A DNA stretch of 64,000 nt. It comes from Paraescarpia echinospica (lineage: Eukaryota; Annelida; Polychaeta; Sabellida; Siboglinidae). The DNA lies in the NCBI GenBank assembly GCA_020002185.1, contig JAHLWY010000279.1:86428-150427 (forward strand), written 5' to 3'. Each line of letters opens with the position of its first letter. Position 1 is the first letter of the stretch. Positions 51,575-63,617 of the stretch are shown piece by piece. The position numbers and the translations under genes were made by a program. The notes below the pieces were generated by a model, which was given only the letters and a program-made list of their open reading frames with translations, did no database searches and was not told the DNA's origin.

Positions 51575-54097
51575 AAATGGGAATGAGTTTTCACACCCAT
51601 AACTAACGTACTATTTTCTTGTAACTTACGTGACGGAGATGAAATGGTAACATACGTTCCCATTTGCGATTAATCTAGTTTGATGTGTAGCTTGATATCA
51701 GTCTAGCCTTCGTGAAGATATGAAACATGCAGGACATTAATTTGGGGTAAGACCACATTACGGATCCGTCCGCCGAAAGAGTGCAATTGAAAATACTGTT
51801 TTGGTGTGATGTGAGTGAATTTTTTCGATCACTTTCACATGGTACATGTTTTGTTTCGAGAATACTGAATGCACTTCTGCATTAAACAAGATAAAACATC
51901 AAATGGGAAGGACTTTTCACACCCATAACTTACGTACTATTTTCTTGTAACTACGTGACGGAGATGAAAGCGTAACATGCATTCCCCTTTGCGGTTAATC
52001 TAGTTATATGTGTAGCGTGATATTAGTCTAGCCTTCGTGAAGATTTGTGACATGCAGGACATCAATTTGGGTTAAGACCACATTACAGATCCGTCCGCCG
52101 AAAGAGTGCACTTCAAAATACCGTTTTGGAGTGATATGCGTGAATTTTTTTCAATCACTTTGACACGGGACATGTTTGTTTCGAGAATACTGAACGTACT
52201 ACTGCATTAGACAACAAAAACATCAAATGGGAATGAGTTTTCACACCCATAACTTACGTACTATTTTCTTGTAACTTACGTGACGGAGATGAAAGGGTAA
52301 CATACGTTCCCATTTGCGGTTAATCTAGTTTTATGTGTTGCTTGATATCAGTCTAGCCTTCGTGAAGATATGTAACATGCAGGACATTAATTTGGGGTAA
52401 GACCACATTACGGATCCGTCCGCCGAAAGAGTGCACTTGAAAATACCGTTTTTGTGTGATATGCGTGATTTTATTTCGATCACTTTGACATGGTACATGT
52501 TTTGTTTCGAGAATACTGAATGCACTACTGCATTAGACAAGATAAAACATCAAATGGGAATGAGTTTTCACACCCATAACTTACGTACTATTTTCTTGTA
52601 ACTTAAGTGACGGAGATGAAAGGGTAATATACATTCCCCTTTGCGGTTAATCTAGTTATAGGTGTAGCTTGATATCAGTCTAGCCTTCGTGAAGATTTGT
52701 AACATGCAGGTCATCAATTTGGGGTAAGACCACACTGCGGATCCGTCCGCCGAAAGAGTGCATTTCAAAATAACGTTTTGATGTGATATGCGTGATTTTT
52801 TATCGATCACTTTGACATGTGACATGTTTGTTTCGTGAATACTGAATGTACTACTGCATTAGACAAAATAAAATATCAAATGGGAATGACTTTTCACACC
52901 CATAACTTACGTACTATTTTCTTGTAACTACGTGACGGAGATGAAAGCGTAATATCCATTCCCCTTTGCGGTTAATCTAGTTATATGTGTAGCTTGATAT
53001 TAGTCTAGCCTTCGTGAAGATTTGTGACATGCAGGACATCAATTCGGGTTAAGACCACATTACGGATCCGTCCGCCGAAAGAGTGCACTTAAAAATACCG
53101 TTTTGGTGTGATATGCGTGAATTTGTTTCGATCACTTTGACACGGGACATGTTTGTTTCGAGAATATTGAACGTACTACTGCATTAGACAACATAAAACA
53201 TCAAATGGGAATAAGTTTTCACACCTATAACTTACGTACTATTTTCTTGTAACTTACGTGACGGAGATGAAATGGTAACATACGTTCCCATTTGCGGTTA
53301 ATCTAGTTTGATGTGTAGCTTGATATCAGTCTAGCCTTCGTGAAAATATGTAACATGCAGGACATTAATTTGGGGTAAGACCATATTACGGATCCGTCCG
53401 CCGAAAGAGTGCACTTGAAAATACTGTTTTGGTGTGATATGCGTGAATTTTTTCGATCACTTTCACATGGGACATGTTTTGTTTCGAGAATACTGAATGC
53501 ACTTCTGCATTAAAAAACATAAAACATCAAATGGGAATGACTTTTCACACCCATAACTTACGTACTATTTTCTTGTAACTACGTGACGGAGATGAAAGCG
53601 TAACATGCATTCCCCTTTGCGGTTAATCTAGTTATATGTGTAGCTTGATATTAGTCTAGCCTTCGTGAAGATTTGTGACATGCAGGACATCAATTTGGGT
53701 TAAGACCACATTACAGATCCGTCCGCCGAAAGAGTGCACTTCAAAATACCGTTTTGGAGTGATATGCGTGAATTTTTTTCAATCACTTTGACACGGGACA
53801 TGTTTGTTTCGAGAATACTGAACGTACTACTGCATTAGACAACATAAAACATCAAATGGGAATGAGTTTTCACACCCATAACTTACGTACAATTTTCTTG
53901 TAACTTACGTGACGGAGATGAAAGGGTAACATACGTTCCCATTTGCGGTTAATTTAGTTTTATGTGTTGCTTGATATCAGTCTAGCCTTCGTGAAGATAT
54001 GTAACATGCAGGACATTAATTTGGGGTAAGACCACATTACGGATCCGTCCGCCGAAAGAGTGCACTTGAAAATACCGTTTTGGTGTGATATGCGTGA
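51575..54097 (-). repeat. Duplicated 2.5-kb C block, copy 2
   Basis: Copy of 47,665-50,187 at +3,910. The right edge is where copy 1 reads GTGATTTTATTTCG and copy 2 reads GTGATTTTTTATCG. Confidence 0.88.
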
Positions 54098-54354
54098 TTT
54101 TTTATCGATCACTTTGACATGTGACATGTTTGTTTCGTGAATACTGAATGTACTACTGCATTAGACAAGATAAAATATCAAATGGGAATGACTTTTCACA
54201 CCCATAACTTACGTACTATTTTCTTGTATCTACCTGACGGAGATGAAAGCGTAACATCCATTCCCCTTTGCGGTTAATCTAGTTATATGTGTAGCTTGAT
54301 ATTAGTCTAGCCTTCGTGAAGATTTGTGACATGCAGGACATCAATTCGGGTTAA

Positions 54355-55195
54355 GACCACATTACGGATCCGTCCGCCGAAAGAGTGTACTTGAAAATAC
54401 CGTTTTGGTGTAATATGCGTGAATTTGTTTCGATCACTTTGACACGGGACATGTTTGTTTCGAGAATACTGAACGTACTACTGCATTAGACAACATAAAA
54501 CATGAAATGGGAATTAGTTTTCACACCCATAACTTACGTACTATTTTCTTGTAACTTACGTGACGGAGATGAAATGGTAACATACGTTCCCATTTGCGGT
54601 TAATCTAGTTTTATGTGTAGCTTGATATCAGTCTAGCCTTCGTGAAGATATGTAACATGCAGGACATTAATTTGGGGTAAGACCACATTACGGATCCGTC
54701 CGCCGAAAGAGTGCACTTGAAAATACTGTTTTGGTGTGATATGCGTGAATTTTTTCGATCACTTTCACATGGGATATGTTTTGTTTCGAGAATACTGAAT
54801 GCACTTCTGCATTAAACAAGATAAAACATCAAATGGGATTGAGATTTCACACCCATAACTTACATACTATTTTCTTGTAACTTACGTGACGGAGATGAAC
54901 GGGTAACATACATTCCCCTTTGCGGTTAATCTAGTTATATGTGTAGGATGATATCAGTTTAGCCTTCGTGAAGATTTGTAACATGCAGGACATCAATTTG
55001 GGGTAAGACCACATTACGGATCCGTCCGCCGAAAGAGTGCACTTGGAAATACCGTTTTGATGTGATATACGTGAATTTTTATCGATCACTTTGTGATGGG
55101 ACACGTTTGTTTCGAGAATACTGAATGTACAAGTGCATTAGACAAGATAAAATATCAAATGGGAATGAGTTTTCACACCCGTAACTTACGTACTA
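54355..55195 (-). repeat. Three-monomer duplication (978 bp offset), copy 1
   Basis: Shared variants with 55,333-56,171: GGTGTAATATGCGTG, GAATTAGTTTTC, GGGATTGAG, GAACGGGTAAC, GTGTAGGATGATATC and CACTTGGAAATACC. Confidence 0.8.
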
Positions 55196-55332
55196 TTTTC
55201 TTGTAACTTAAGTGACGGAGATGAAAGGGTAATATACATTCCCCTTTGCGGTTAATCTAGTTATAGGTGTAGCTTGATATCAGTCTAGCCTTCGTGAAGA
55301 TTTGTAACATGCAGGTCATCAATTTGGGGTAA

Positions 55333-56171
55333 GACCACATTACGGATCCGTCCGCCGAAAGAGTGCACTTGAAAATACCGTTTTGGTGTAATATGCGTGA
55401 ATTTGTTTCGATCACTTTGACACGGGACATGTTTGTTTCGAGAATACTGAACGTACTACTGCATTAGACAACATAAAACATCAAATGGGAATTAGTTTTC
55501 ACACCCATAACTTACGTACTATTTTCTTGTAACTTACGTGACGGAGATGAAATGGTAACATACGTTCCCATAGCGGTTAATCTAGTTTTATGTGTAGCTT
55601 GATATCAGTCTAGCCTTCGTGAAGATATGTAACATGCAGGACATTAATTTGGGGTAAGACCACATTACGGATCCGTCCGCCGAAAGAGTGCACTTGAAAA
55701 TACTGTTTTGGTGTGATATGCGTGAATTGTTTCGATCACTTTCACATGGGACATGTTTTGTTTCGAAAATACTGAATGCACTTCTGCATTAAACAAGATA
55801 AAACATCAAATGGGATTGAGTTTTCACACCCATAACTTACATTCTATTTTCTTGTAAATTACGTGACGGAGATGAACGGGTAACATACATTCCCCTTTGC
55901 GGTTAATCTAGTTATATGTGTAGGATGATATCAGTTTAGCCTTCGTGAAGATTTGTAACATGCAGGACATCAATTTGGGGTAAGACCACATTACGGATCC
56001 GTCCGCCGAAAGATTGCACTTGGAAATACCGTTTTGATGTGATATACGTGAATTTTTATCGATCACTTTGTGATGGGACACGTTTGTTTCGAGAATACTG
56101 AATGTACTAGTGCATTAGACAAGATAAAATATCAAATGGGAATGAGTTTTCACACCCATAACTTACGTATT
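55333..56171 (-). repeat. Three-monomer duplication (978 bp offset), copy 2
   Basis: Copy of 54,355-55,195. A two-base loss (CCCATAGCGG for CCCATTTGCGG near 55,570) shifts the offset to 976. Confidence 0.8.
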
Positions 56172-56189
56172 ATTTACTTGTAACTTACG

Positions 56190-58113
56190 TGACGGAGATG
56201 AAAGGGTAACAATCATTCCTCTTTGCGGTTAATCTAGTTATATGTGTTGCTTGATATCAGTCTAGCCTTCTTGAAGATTTGTATCATGCAGGACATCAAT
56301 TTAGAGTAAGACCACATTACGGATCCGTCCGCCAAAAGAGTGCACTTGAAAATAACGTTTTGGTGTGATATGCGTGATTTTATTTCGATCACTTTGACAT
56401 GGTACATGTTTTGTTTCGAGAATACTGAATGCACTACTGCATTAGACAAGATAAAACATCAAATGGGAATAAGTTTTCACACCCATAACTTACGTACTAT
56501 TTTCTTGTAACTTAAGTGACGGAGATGAAAGGGTATTATACATTCCCTTTTGCGGTTAATCTAGTTATAGGTTTAGCTTGATATCAGTCTAGCCTTCGTG
56601 AATATTTGTAACATGCAGGTCATCAATTTGGGGTATGACCACACTGCGGATCCGTCCGCCGAAAGAGTGCACTTCAAAATAACGTTTTGATGTGACATGC
56701 GTGATTTTTTATCGATCACTTTGACATGTGACATGTTTGTTTCGTGAATATTGAATGTACTACTGCATTAGTCAAGACAAAATATCAAATGGGAATGACT
56801 TTTCACACCCATAACTTACGTACTATTTTCTTGTAACTACGTGACGGAGATGAAAGCGTAACATACATTCCCCTTTGCGTTTAATCTAGTTTTATGTGTA
56901 GCTTGATATCAGTCTAGCATTCGTGAAGATATGTAACATGCAGGACATCAATTTGGGGTAAGACCACATTACGGAACCGTCCGCGCAAAGAGTGCACTTG
57001 AAAATACAGTTTTGGTTTGATATGCGTGAATTTTTTTCGATCACTTTGTGATGGGACATGTTTGTTTCGAGATTACTGAATGTACTACTGCATTATACAT
57101 GATAAAATATCAAATGGGAATGAGTTTCAACACCTATAACTTTCGTACTATTTTCTTGTAACTTACGTGACGGAGATGAAAGGGTAACATACATTCCCCT
57201 TTGCGGTAAATCTAGTTATATGTGTAGCTTGATATCAGTCTAGCCTTCTTGAAGATTTGTAACATGCAGGACATCAATTTGGGGTAAGACCACATTACGG
57301 ATCCGTCCGTGCAAAGAGTGCACTTGAAAATACCGTTTTTGTGTGTTATGCGTGAATTTTTTTCGATCACTTTGTGATGGGACACGTTTGTTTCGAGAAT
57401 ACTGGATGAACTGCTGCTTTAGACAAGATAAAACAACAAATGGGAATGCGTTCTCAAACCTATAACTTACGAACTATTTTCTTGTAACTTACGTGACGGA
57501 GATGAAAGGGTAACATACATTCCCCTTTGCGGTTAATCTAGTAATATGTGTAGCGTGATATCAGTCTAGCCTTCGTGAAGATTTATAACATGCAGGACAT
57601 CAATTTGGGGTAAGACCTCATTTCATGATCCGTCCGCACAAAGAGTGCACTTGAAAATACTGTTTTGGTGTGATATGCGTGAATTTTTTTCGATCACTTT
57701 GTGACGGGACACGTTTGTTTCTAGAATACTGAATGTACTACTGCATTAGACATGATAAAACATCAAATGGGAATGAGTTTTCACACCTATAACTTACGTA
57801 CTATTTTCTTGTAACTTACGTGACGGAGATGAAAGGGTAACATACATTGCCCTTTGCGGTTAATCTAGTTATATGTGTAACTTGATATCACTCTAGCCTT
57901 CGTGAAGATTTGTAACATGCAGGACATCAGTTTGGGGTAAGACCACATTACGGATCCGTCGGCACAATAAGTGCACTTTAAAATACTCTTTTGGTGTGAT
58001 ATGCGTGAATTTTTTTCGATCACTTTGTGACGGGACACGTTTGTTTCTAGAATACTGAATGTACTACTGCATTAGACATGATAAAACATCAAATGGGAAT
58101 GAGTTTTCACATC
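56190..58113 (-). repeat. Duplicated 1.9-kb block, copy 1
   Basis: Matches 58,472-60,394 at +2,282 (seven monomers). Shared variants are AACAATCATTCCTC, GTATTATACATTCCC, TTAGTCAAGAC, ACGGAACCGTCC, TGCTTTAGAC and ATAAGTGCACTTT. Confidence 0.87.
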
Positions 58114-58471
58114 AATAACTTACGAACTATTTTCCTGTTACTTACGTGACGGAGATAAATGGGTAACATACATTCCCCTTTGCGGTAAATCTAGTTATAT
58201 GTGTAGCTTGATATCAGTCTAGCCTTCTTGAAGATTTGTAACATGCAGGACAGCAATTTGAGGTAAGACCACATTACGGATCCGTCCGCGCAAAGAGTGC
58301 ACTTGAAAATACCGTTTTTGTGTGTTATGCGTGAATTTTTTCGATCACTTTGTGATGGGACACGTTTGTTTCGAGAATACTGGATGAACTACTGCATTAG
58401 AAAAGATAAAACAACAAATGGGAATGCGTTTTCACACCTATAACTTACGTACTATTTTCTTGTAACTTACG

Positions 58472-60394
58472 TGACGGAGATGAAAGGGTAACAATCATTC
58501 CTCTTTGCGGTTAATCTAGTTATATGTGTTGCTTGATATCAGTCTAGCCTTCTTGAAGATTTGTATCATGCAGGACATCAATTTAGAGTAAGACCACATT
58601 ACGGATCCGTCCGCCGAAAGAGTGCACTTGAAAATAACGTTTTGGTGTGATATGCGTGATTTTATTTCGATCACTTTGACATGGTACATGTTTTGTTTCG
58701 AGAATACTGAATGCACTACTGCATTAGACAAGATAAAACATCAAATGGGAATAAGTTTTCACACCCATAACTTACGTACTATTTTCTTGTAACTTAAGTG
58801 ACGGAGATGAAAGGGTATTATACATTCCCTTTTGCGGTTAATCTAGTTATAGGTTTAGCTTGATATCAGTCTAGCCTTCGTGAATATTTGTAACATGCAG
58901 GTCATCAATTTGGGGTATGACCACACTGCGGATCCGTCCGCCGAAAGAGTGCACTTCAAAATAACGTTTTGATGTGACATGCGTGATTTTTTATCGATCA
59001 CTTTGACATGTGACATGTTTGTTTCGTGAATATTGAATGTACTACTGCATTAGTCAAGACAAAATATCAAATGGGAATGACTTTTCACACCCATAACTTA
59101 CGTACTATTTTCTTGTAACTACGTGACGGAGATGAAAGCGTAACATACATTCCCCTTTGCGTTTAATCTAGTTTTATGTGTAGCTTGATATCAGTCTAGC
59201 ATTCGTGAAGATATGTAACATGCAGGACATCAATTTGGGGTAAGACCACATTACGGAACCGTCCGCGCAAAGAGTGCACTTGAAAATACAGTTTTGGTTT
59301 GATAAGCGTGAATTTTTTTCGATCACTTTGTGATGGGACATGTTTGTTTCGAGATTACTGGATGTACTACTGCATTATACATGATAAAATATCAAATGGG
59401 AATGAGTTTCAACACCTATAACTTACGTACTATTTTCTTGTAACTTACGTGACGGAGATGAAAGGGTAACATACATTCCCCTTTGCGGTAAATCTAGTTA
59501 TATGTGTAGCTTGATATCAGCCTAGCCTTCTTGAAGATTTGTAACATGCAGGACATCAATTTGGGGTAAGACCACATTACGGATCCGTCCGTGCAAAGAG
59601 TGCACTTGAAAATACCGTTTTTGTGTGTTATGCGTGAATTTTTTTCGATCACTTTGTGATGGGACACGTTTGTTTCGAGAATACTGGATGAACTGCTGCT
59701 TTAGACAAGATAAAACAACAAATGGGAATGCGTTCTCAAACCTATAACTTACGAACTATTTTCTTGTAACTTACGTGACGAGATGAAAGGGTAACATACA
59801 TTCCCCTTTGCGGTTAATCTAGTAATATGTGTAGCGTGATATCAGTCTAGCCTTCGTGAAGATTTGTAACATGCAGGACATCAATTTGGGGTAAGACCTC
59901 ATTTCATGATCCGTCCGCACAAAGAGTGCACTTGAAAATACTGTTTTGGTGTGATATGCGTGAATTTTTTTCGATCACTTTGTGACGGGACACGTTTGTT
60001 TCTAGAATACTGCATGTACTACTGCATTAGACATGATAAAACATCAAATGGGAATGAGTTTTCACACCTATAACTTACGTACTATTTTCTTGTAACTTAC
60101 GTGACGGAGATGAAAGGGTAACATACATTCCCCTTTGCGGTTAATCTAGTTATATGTGTAACTTGATATCACTCTAGCCTTCGTGAAGATTTGTAACATG
60201 CAGGACATCAGTTTGGGGTAAGACCACATTACGGATCCGTCGGCACAATAAGTGCACTTTAAAATACTCTTTTGGTGTGATATGCGTGAATTTTTTTCGA
60301 TCACTTTGTGACGGGACACGTTTGTTTCTAGAATACTGAATGTACTACTGCATTAGACATGATAAAACATCAAATGGGAATGAGTTTTCACATC
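58472..60394 (-). repeat. Duplicated 1.9-kb block, copy 2
   Basis: Copy of 56,190-58,113. A single-base loss (GTGACGAGATG near 59,779) shifts the offset from 2,282 to 2,281. Confidence 0.87.
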
Positions 60395-61894
60395 TATAAC
60401 TTACGAACTATGTTCTTGTAACTTATTTGACGGAGATGAAAGGGTAACATACATTCCCCTTTGCGGTTAATCTAGTTATATGTGTAGCTTGATATCAGTC
60501 TAGCCTTCGTGAAGATTTCTAACATGCAGGACATCAATTTGGGGTAAGACCATATTACTGATCCGTCCGCGCAAAGAGTGCACTTGAAAATACCGTTTTG
60601 GTGTGATATGCGTGAATTTTTTTCGATCACTCTGTGATGGGACACGTTTGTTTCGAGAATACTGGATGAACTACTGCATTAGAAAAGATAAAACAACAAA
60701 TGGGAATGCGTTTTCACACCTATAACTTACGTACTATTTTCTTGTAACTTACGTGACGGAGATGAAAGGGTAACATACATTCCCCTTTGCGGTTAATCTA
60801 GTTATATGTGTACCTTGATATCAGTCTAGCCTTCTTAAAGATTTGTAACATGCAGGACATCAATTTGGGGTAAGACCATATTACGGATCCGTCCGCGCAA
60901 AGAGTGCACTTGAAAATACCGTTTTTGTGTGTTATGCGTGAATTTTTTTCGATCACTTTGTGATGGGACACGTTTGTTTCGAGAATACTGGATGTAGTAC
61001 TGCATTAGACAAGATAAAACATCAAATGGGAATGAGTTTTCACACCTATAACTTACGAACTATTTTCTTGTAACTTACGTGACGGAGATGAAAGGGTAAC
61101 ATACATTCCCCTTTGCGGTTAATCTAGTAATATGTGTAGCGTGATATCAGTCTAGCCTTCGTGAAGATTTGTAACATGCAGGACATCAATTTGGGGTAAG
61201 ACCACATTACGGATCCGTCGGCACAATAAGTGCACTTGAAAATACTGTTTTGGTGTGATATGCGTGAATTTTTTTCGATCACTTTGTGACGGGACACGTT
61301 TGTTTCTAGAATACTGAATGTACTACTGCATTAGACATGATAAAACATCAAATGGGAATGAGTTTTCACACCTATAACTTACGTACTATTTTCTTGTAAC
61401 TTACGTGACGGAGATGAAAGGGTAACATACATTCCCCTTTGCGGTTAATCTAGTTATATGTGTATCTTGATATCAGTCTAGCCTTCTTAAAGATTTGTAA
61501 CATGCAGGACATCAAGATGGGGTAAGACCACATTACGGATCCGTCCGCGCAAAGAGTGCACTTGAAAATACAGTTTTTGTGTGTTATGCGTGAATTTTTT
61601 TCGATCATTTTGTGATGGGACACGTTTGTTTTGAAAATACTGAATGTACTACTGCATTAGACAAGATAAACCATCAAATGGGAATAAGTTTTCACATCAA
61701 TAACTTACGAACTATTTTCTTGTTACTTACGTGACGGAGATAAATGGGTAACATACATTCCCCTTTGCGGTAAATCTAGTTATATGTGTAGCTTGATATC
61801 AGTCTAGCCTTCTTGAAGATTTGTAACATGCAGGACAGCAATTTGAGGTAAGACCACATTACGGATCCGTCCGCGCAAAGAGTGCACTTGAAAA

Positions 61895-62170
61895 TACCGT
61901 TTTACATTATTATTTATGCATTGAATTTTTCCCTCGCTTTGTGATGGGACGCGTTTGTTTCGAAGGGCTAAGATGAACTACTGCATTAGAAAGATAAAAC
62001 AACAAAATGGGAATGCGTTTTCACGCCTATAACTTACGTACTATTTCTTGTAACTTACGTGACGGAGATGAAAGGGTAACATACATTCCCCTTTGCGGTT
62101 AATCTAGTTATGTGTGTACCTTGATATCAGTCCCTAGCCTTCTTAAAGATTTGCTTAACATACGGGACAT
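61895..62170 (-). repeat. Satellite monomer with a burst of changes
   Basis: Within one monomer the sequence reads TTTTACATTATTATTTATGC, TTTTTCCCTCGCTTTG, CGAAGGGCTAAGATG, AGTCCCTAGCC, TTGCTTAACATACGGGACAT and CCAATTT, while monomers either side are normal. The change ATACGGGACAT for ATGCAGGACAT also occurs in the damaged patch near 37,650. Likely consensus error. Confidence 0.7.
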
Positions 62171-62478
62171 CCAATTTGGGGTAAGACCACATTACGGATC
62201 CGTCCGCGCAAAGAGTGCACTTGAAAATACCGTTTTTGTGTGTTATGCGTGAATTTTTTTCGATCACTTTGTGATGGGACACGTTTGTTTCGAGAATACT
62301 GGATGTAGTACTGCATTAGACAAGATAAAACATCAAATGGGAATGAGTTTTCACACCTATAACTTACGTACTATTTTCTTTTTACTTACGTGACGGAGAT
62401 AAAAGGGTAACATACATTCCCCTTTGCGGTTAATCTAGTTATATGTGTAGCTTGATATCAGTCTAGCCTTCTTGAAGA

Positions 62479-63617
62479 TTTGTAACATGCAGGACATCAA
62501 TTTGGGGTAAGACCACATTACGGATCCGTCCGTGCAAAGAGTGCACTTGAAAATACCGTTTTTGTGTGTTATGCGTGAATTTTGTTCGATCACTTTGTGA
62601 TGGGACACGTTTGTTTCGAGAATACTGGATGAACTGCTGCTTTAGACAAGATAAAACAATAAATGGGAATGCGTTCTAAAACCTATAACTTACGTACTAT
62701 TTTGTTGTAACTTACGTGACGAGTTGAAAGGGTAACATACATTCCCCTTTGCGGTTAATCTAGTTATATGTGTAGCTTGATATCAGTCTAGCCTTCGTGA
62801 AGATTTGTAACATGCAGGACATCAATTTGGGGTAAGACCTCATTTCATGATCCGTCCGCACAAAGAGTGCACTTGAAAATACCGTTTTGGTGTGTTATGC
62901 GTGAATTTCTTTCGATCACTTTGTGATGGGACACGTTTGTTTCGAGAATACTGGATGTACTACTGCATTAGACAAGTTAAAACATCAAATGGAAATTAGT
63001 TTTCACACCTATAACTTACGTACTATTTTCTTGTAACTTACGTGACGGAGATGAAAGGGTAACATACATTCCCCTTTGCGGTTAATCTAGTTGTATGTGT
63101 AGCTTGATATCAGTCTAGCCTTCGTGAAGATTTGTAACATGCAGAACATCAATTTGGGGTAAGACCACTTTACGGATCCGTCGGCACAATGAGTGCACTT
63201 TAAAATACTGTTTTGGTGTGATATGCGTGAATTTTTTTCGATCACTTTGTGACGGGACACGTTTGTTTCTGGAATACTGAATGTACTACAGCATTAGACA
63301 TGATAAAACAACAAATGGGAATGAGTTTTCCCACCTATAACTTACGTACTAGTTTCTTGTAACTTACGTGACGGAGATGAAAGGGTAACATACATTCCCC
63401 TTTGCGGTAAATCTAGTTGTATGTGTAGCTTGATATCAGTCTAGCCTTCGTGAAGATTTGTAACATGCAGGACATCAATTTGAGGTAAGACCACATTACG
63501 GATCCGTCCACGCAAAGAGTGCACATGAAAATACCGTTTTTGTGTTATGCGTGAATTTGTTTCGATCACTTTGTGATGGGACACGTTTGTTTCGAGAATA
63601 CTGGATGAACTACTGCA
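62479..63617 (-). repeat. Dispersed D block with markers, copy 3
   Basis: Copy of 50,415-51,555 at +12,064, with markers GCGTTCTAAAACC, GACGAGTTGAAAGG, CCTCATTTCATGATCC, GCAGAACATC and GGCACAATGAGTGCAC. Confidence 0.8.

Larger units (their letters stand above)
43115..56900 (-). repeat. Satellite array, right arm part 5 (alternating C and D blocks)
   Basis: Reverse-orientation monomers. C blocks lie at about 43.1-44.26, 46.75-50.4 and 51.57-56.9 kb; D blocks lie at about 44.26-46.75 and 50.4-51.57 kb. Block edges coincide with the ends of the duplications listed separately. No gene is seen. Confidence 0.94.
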
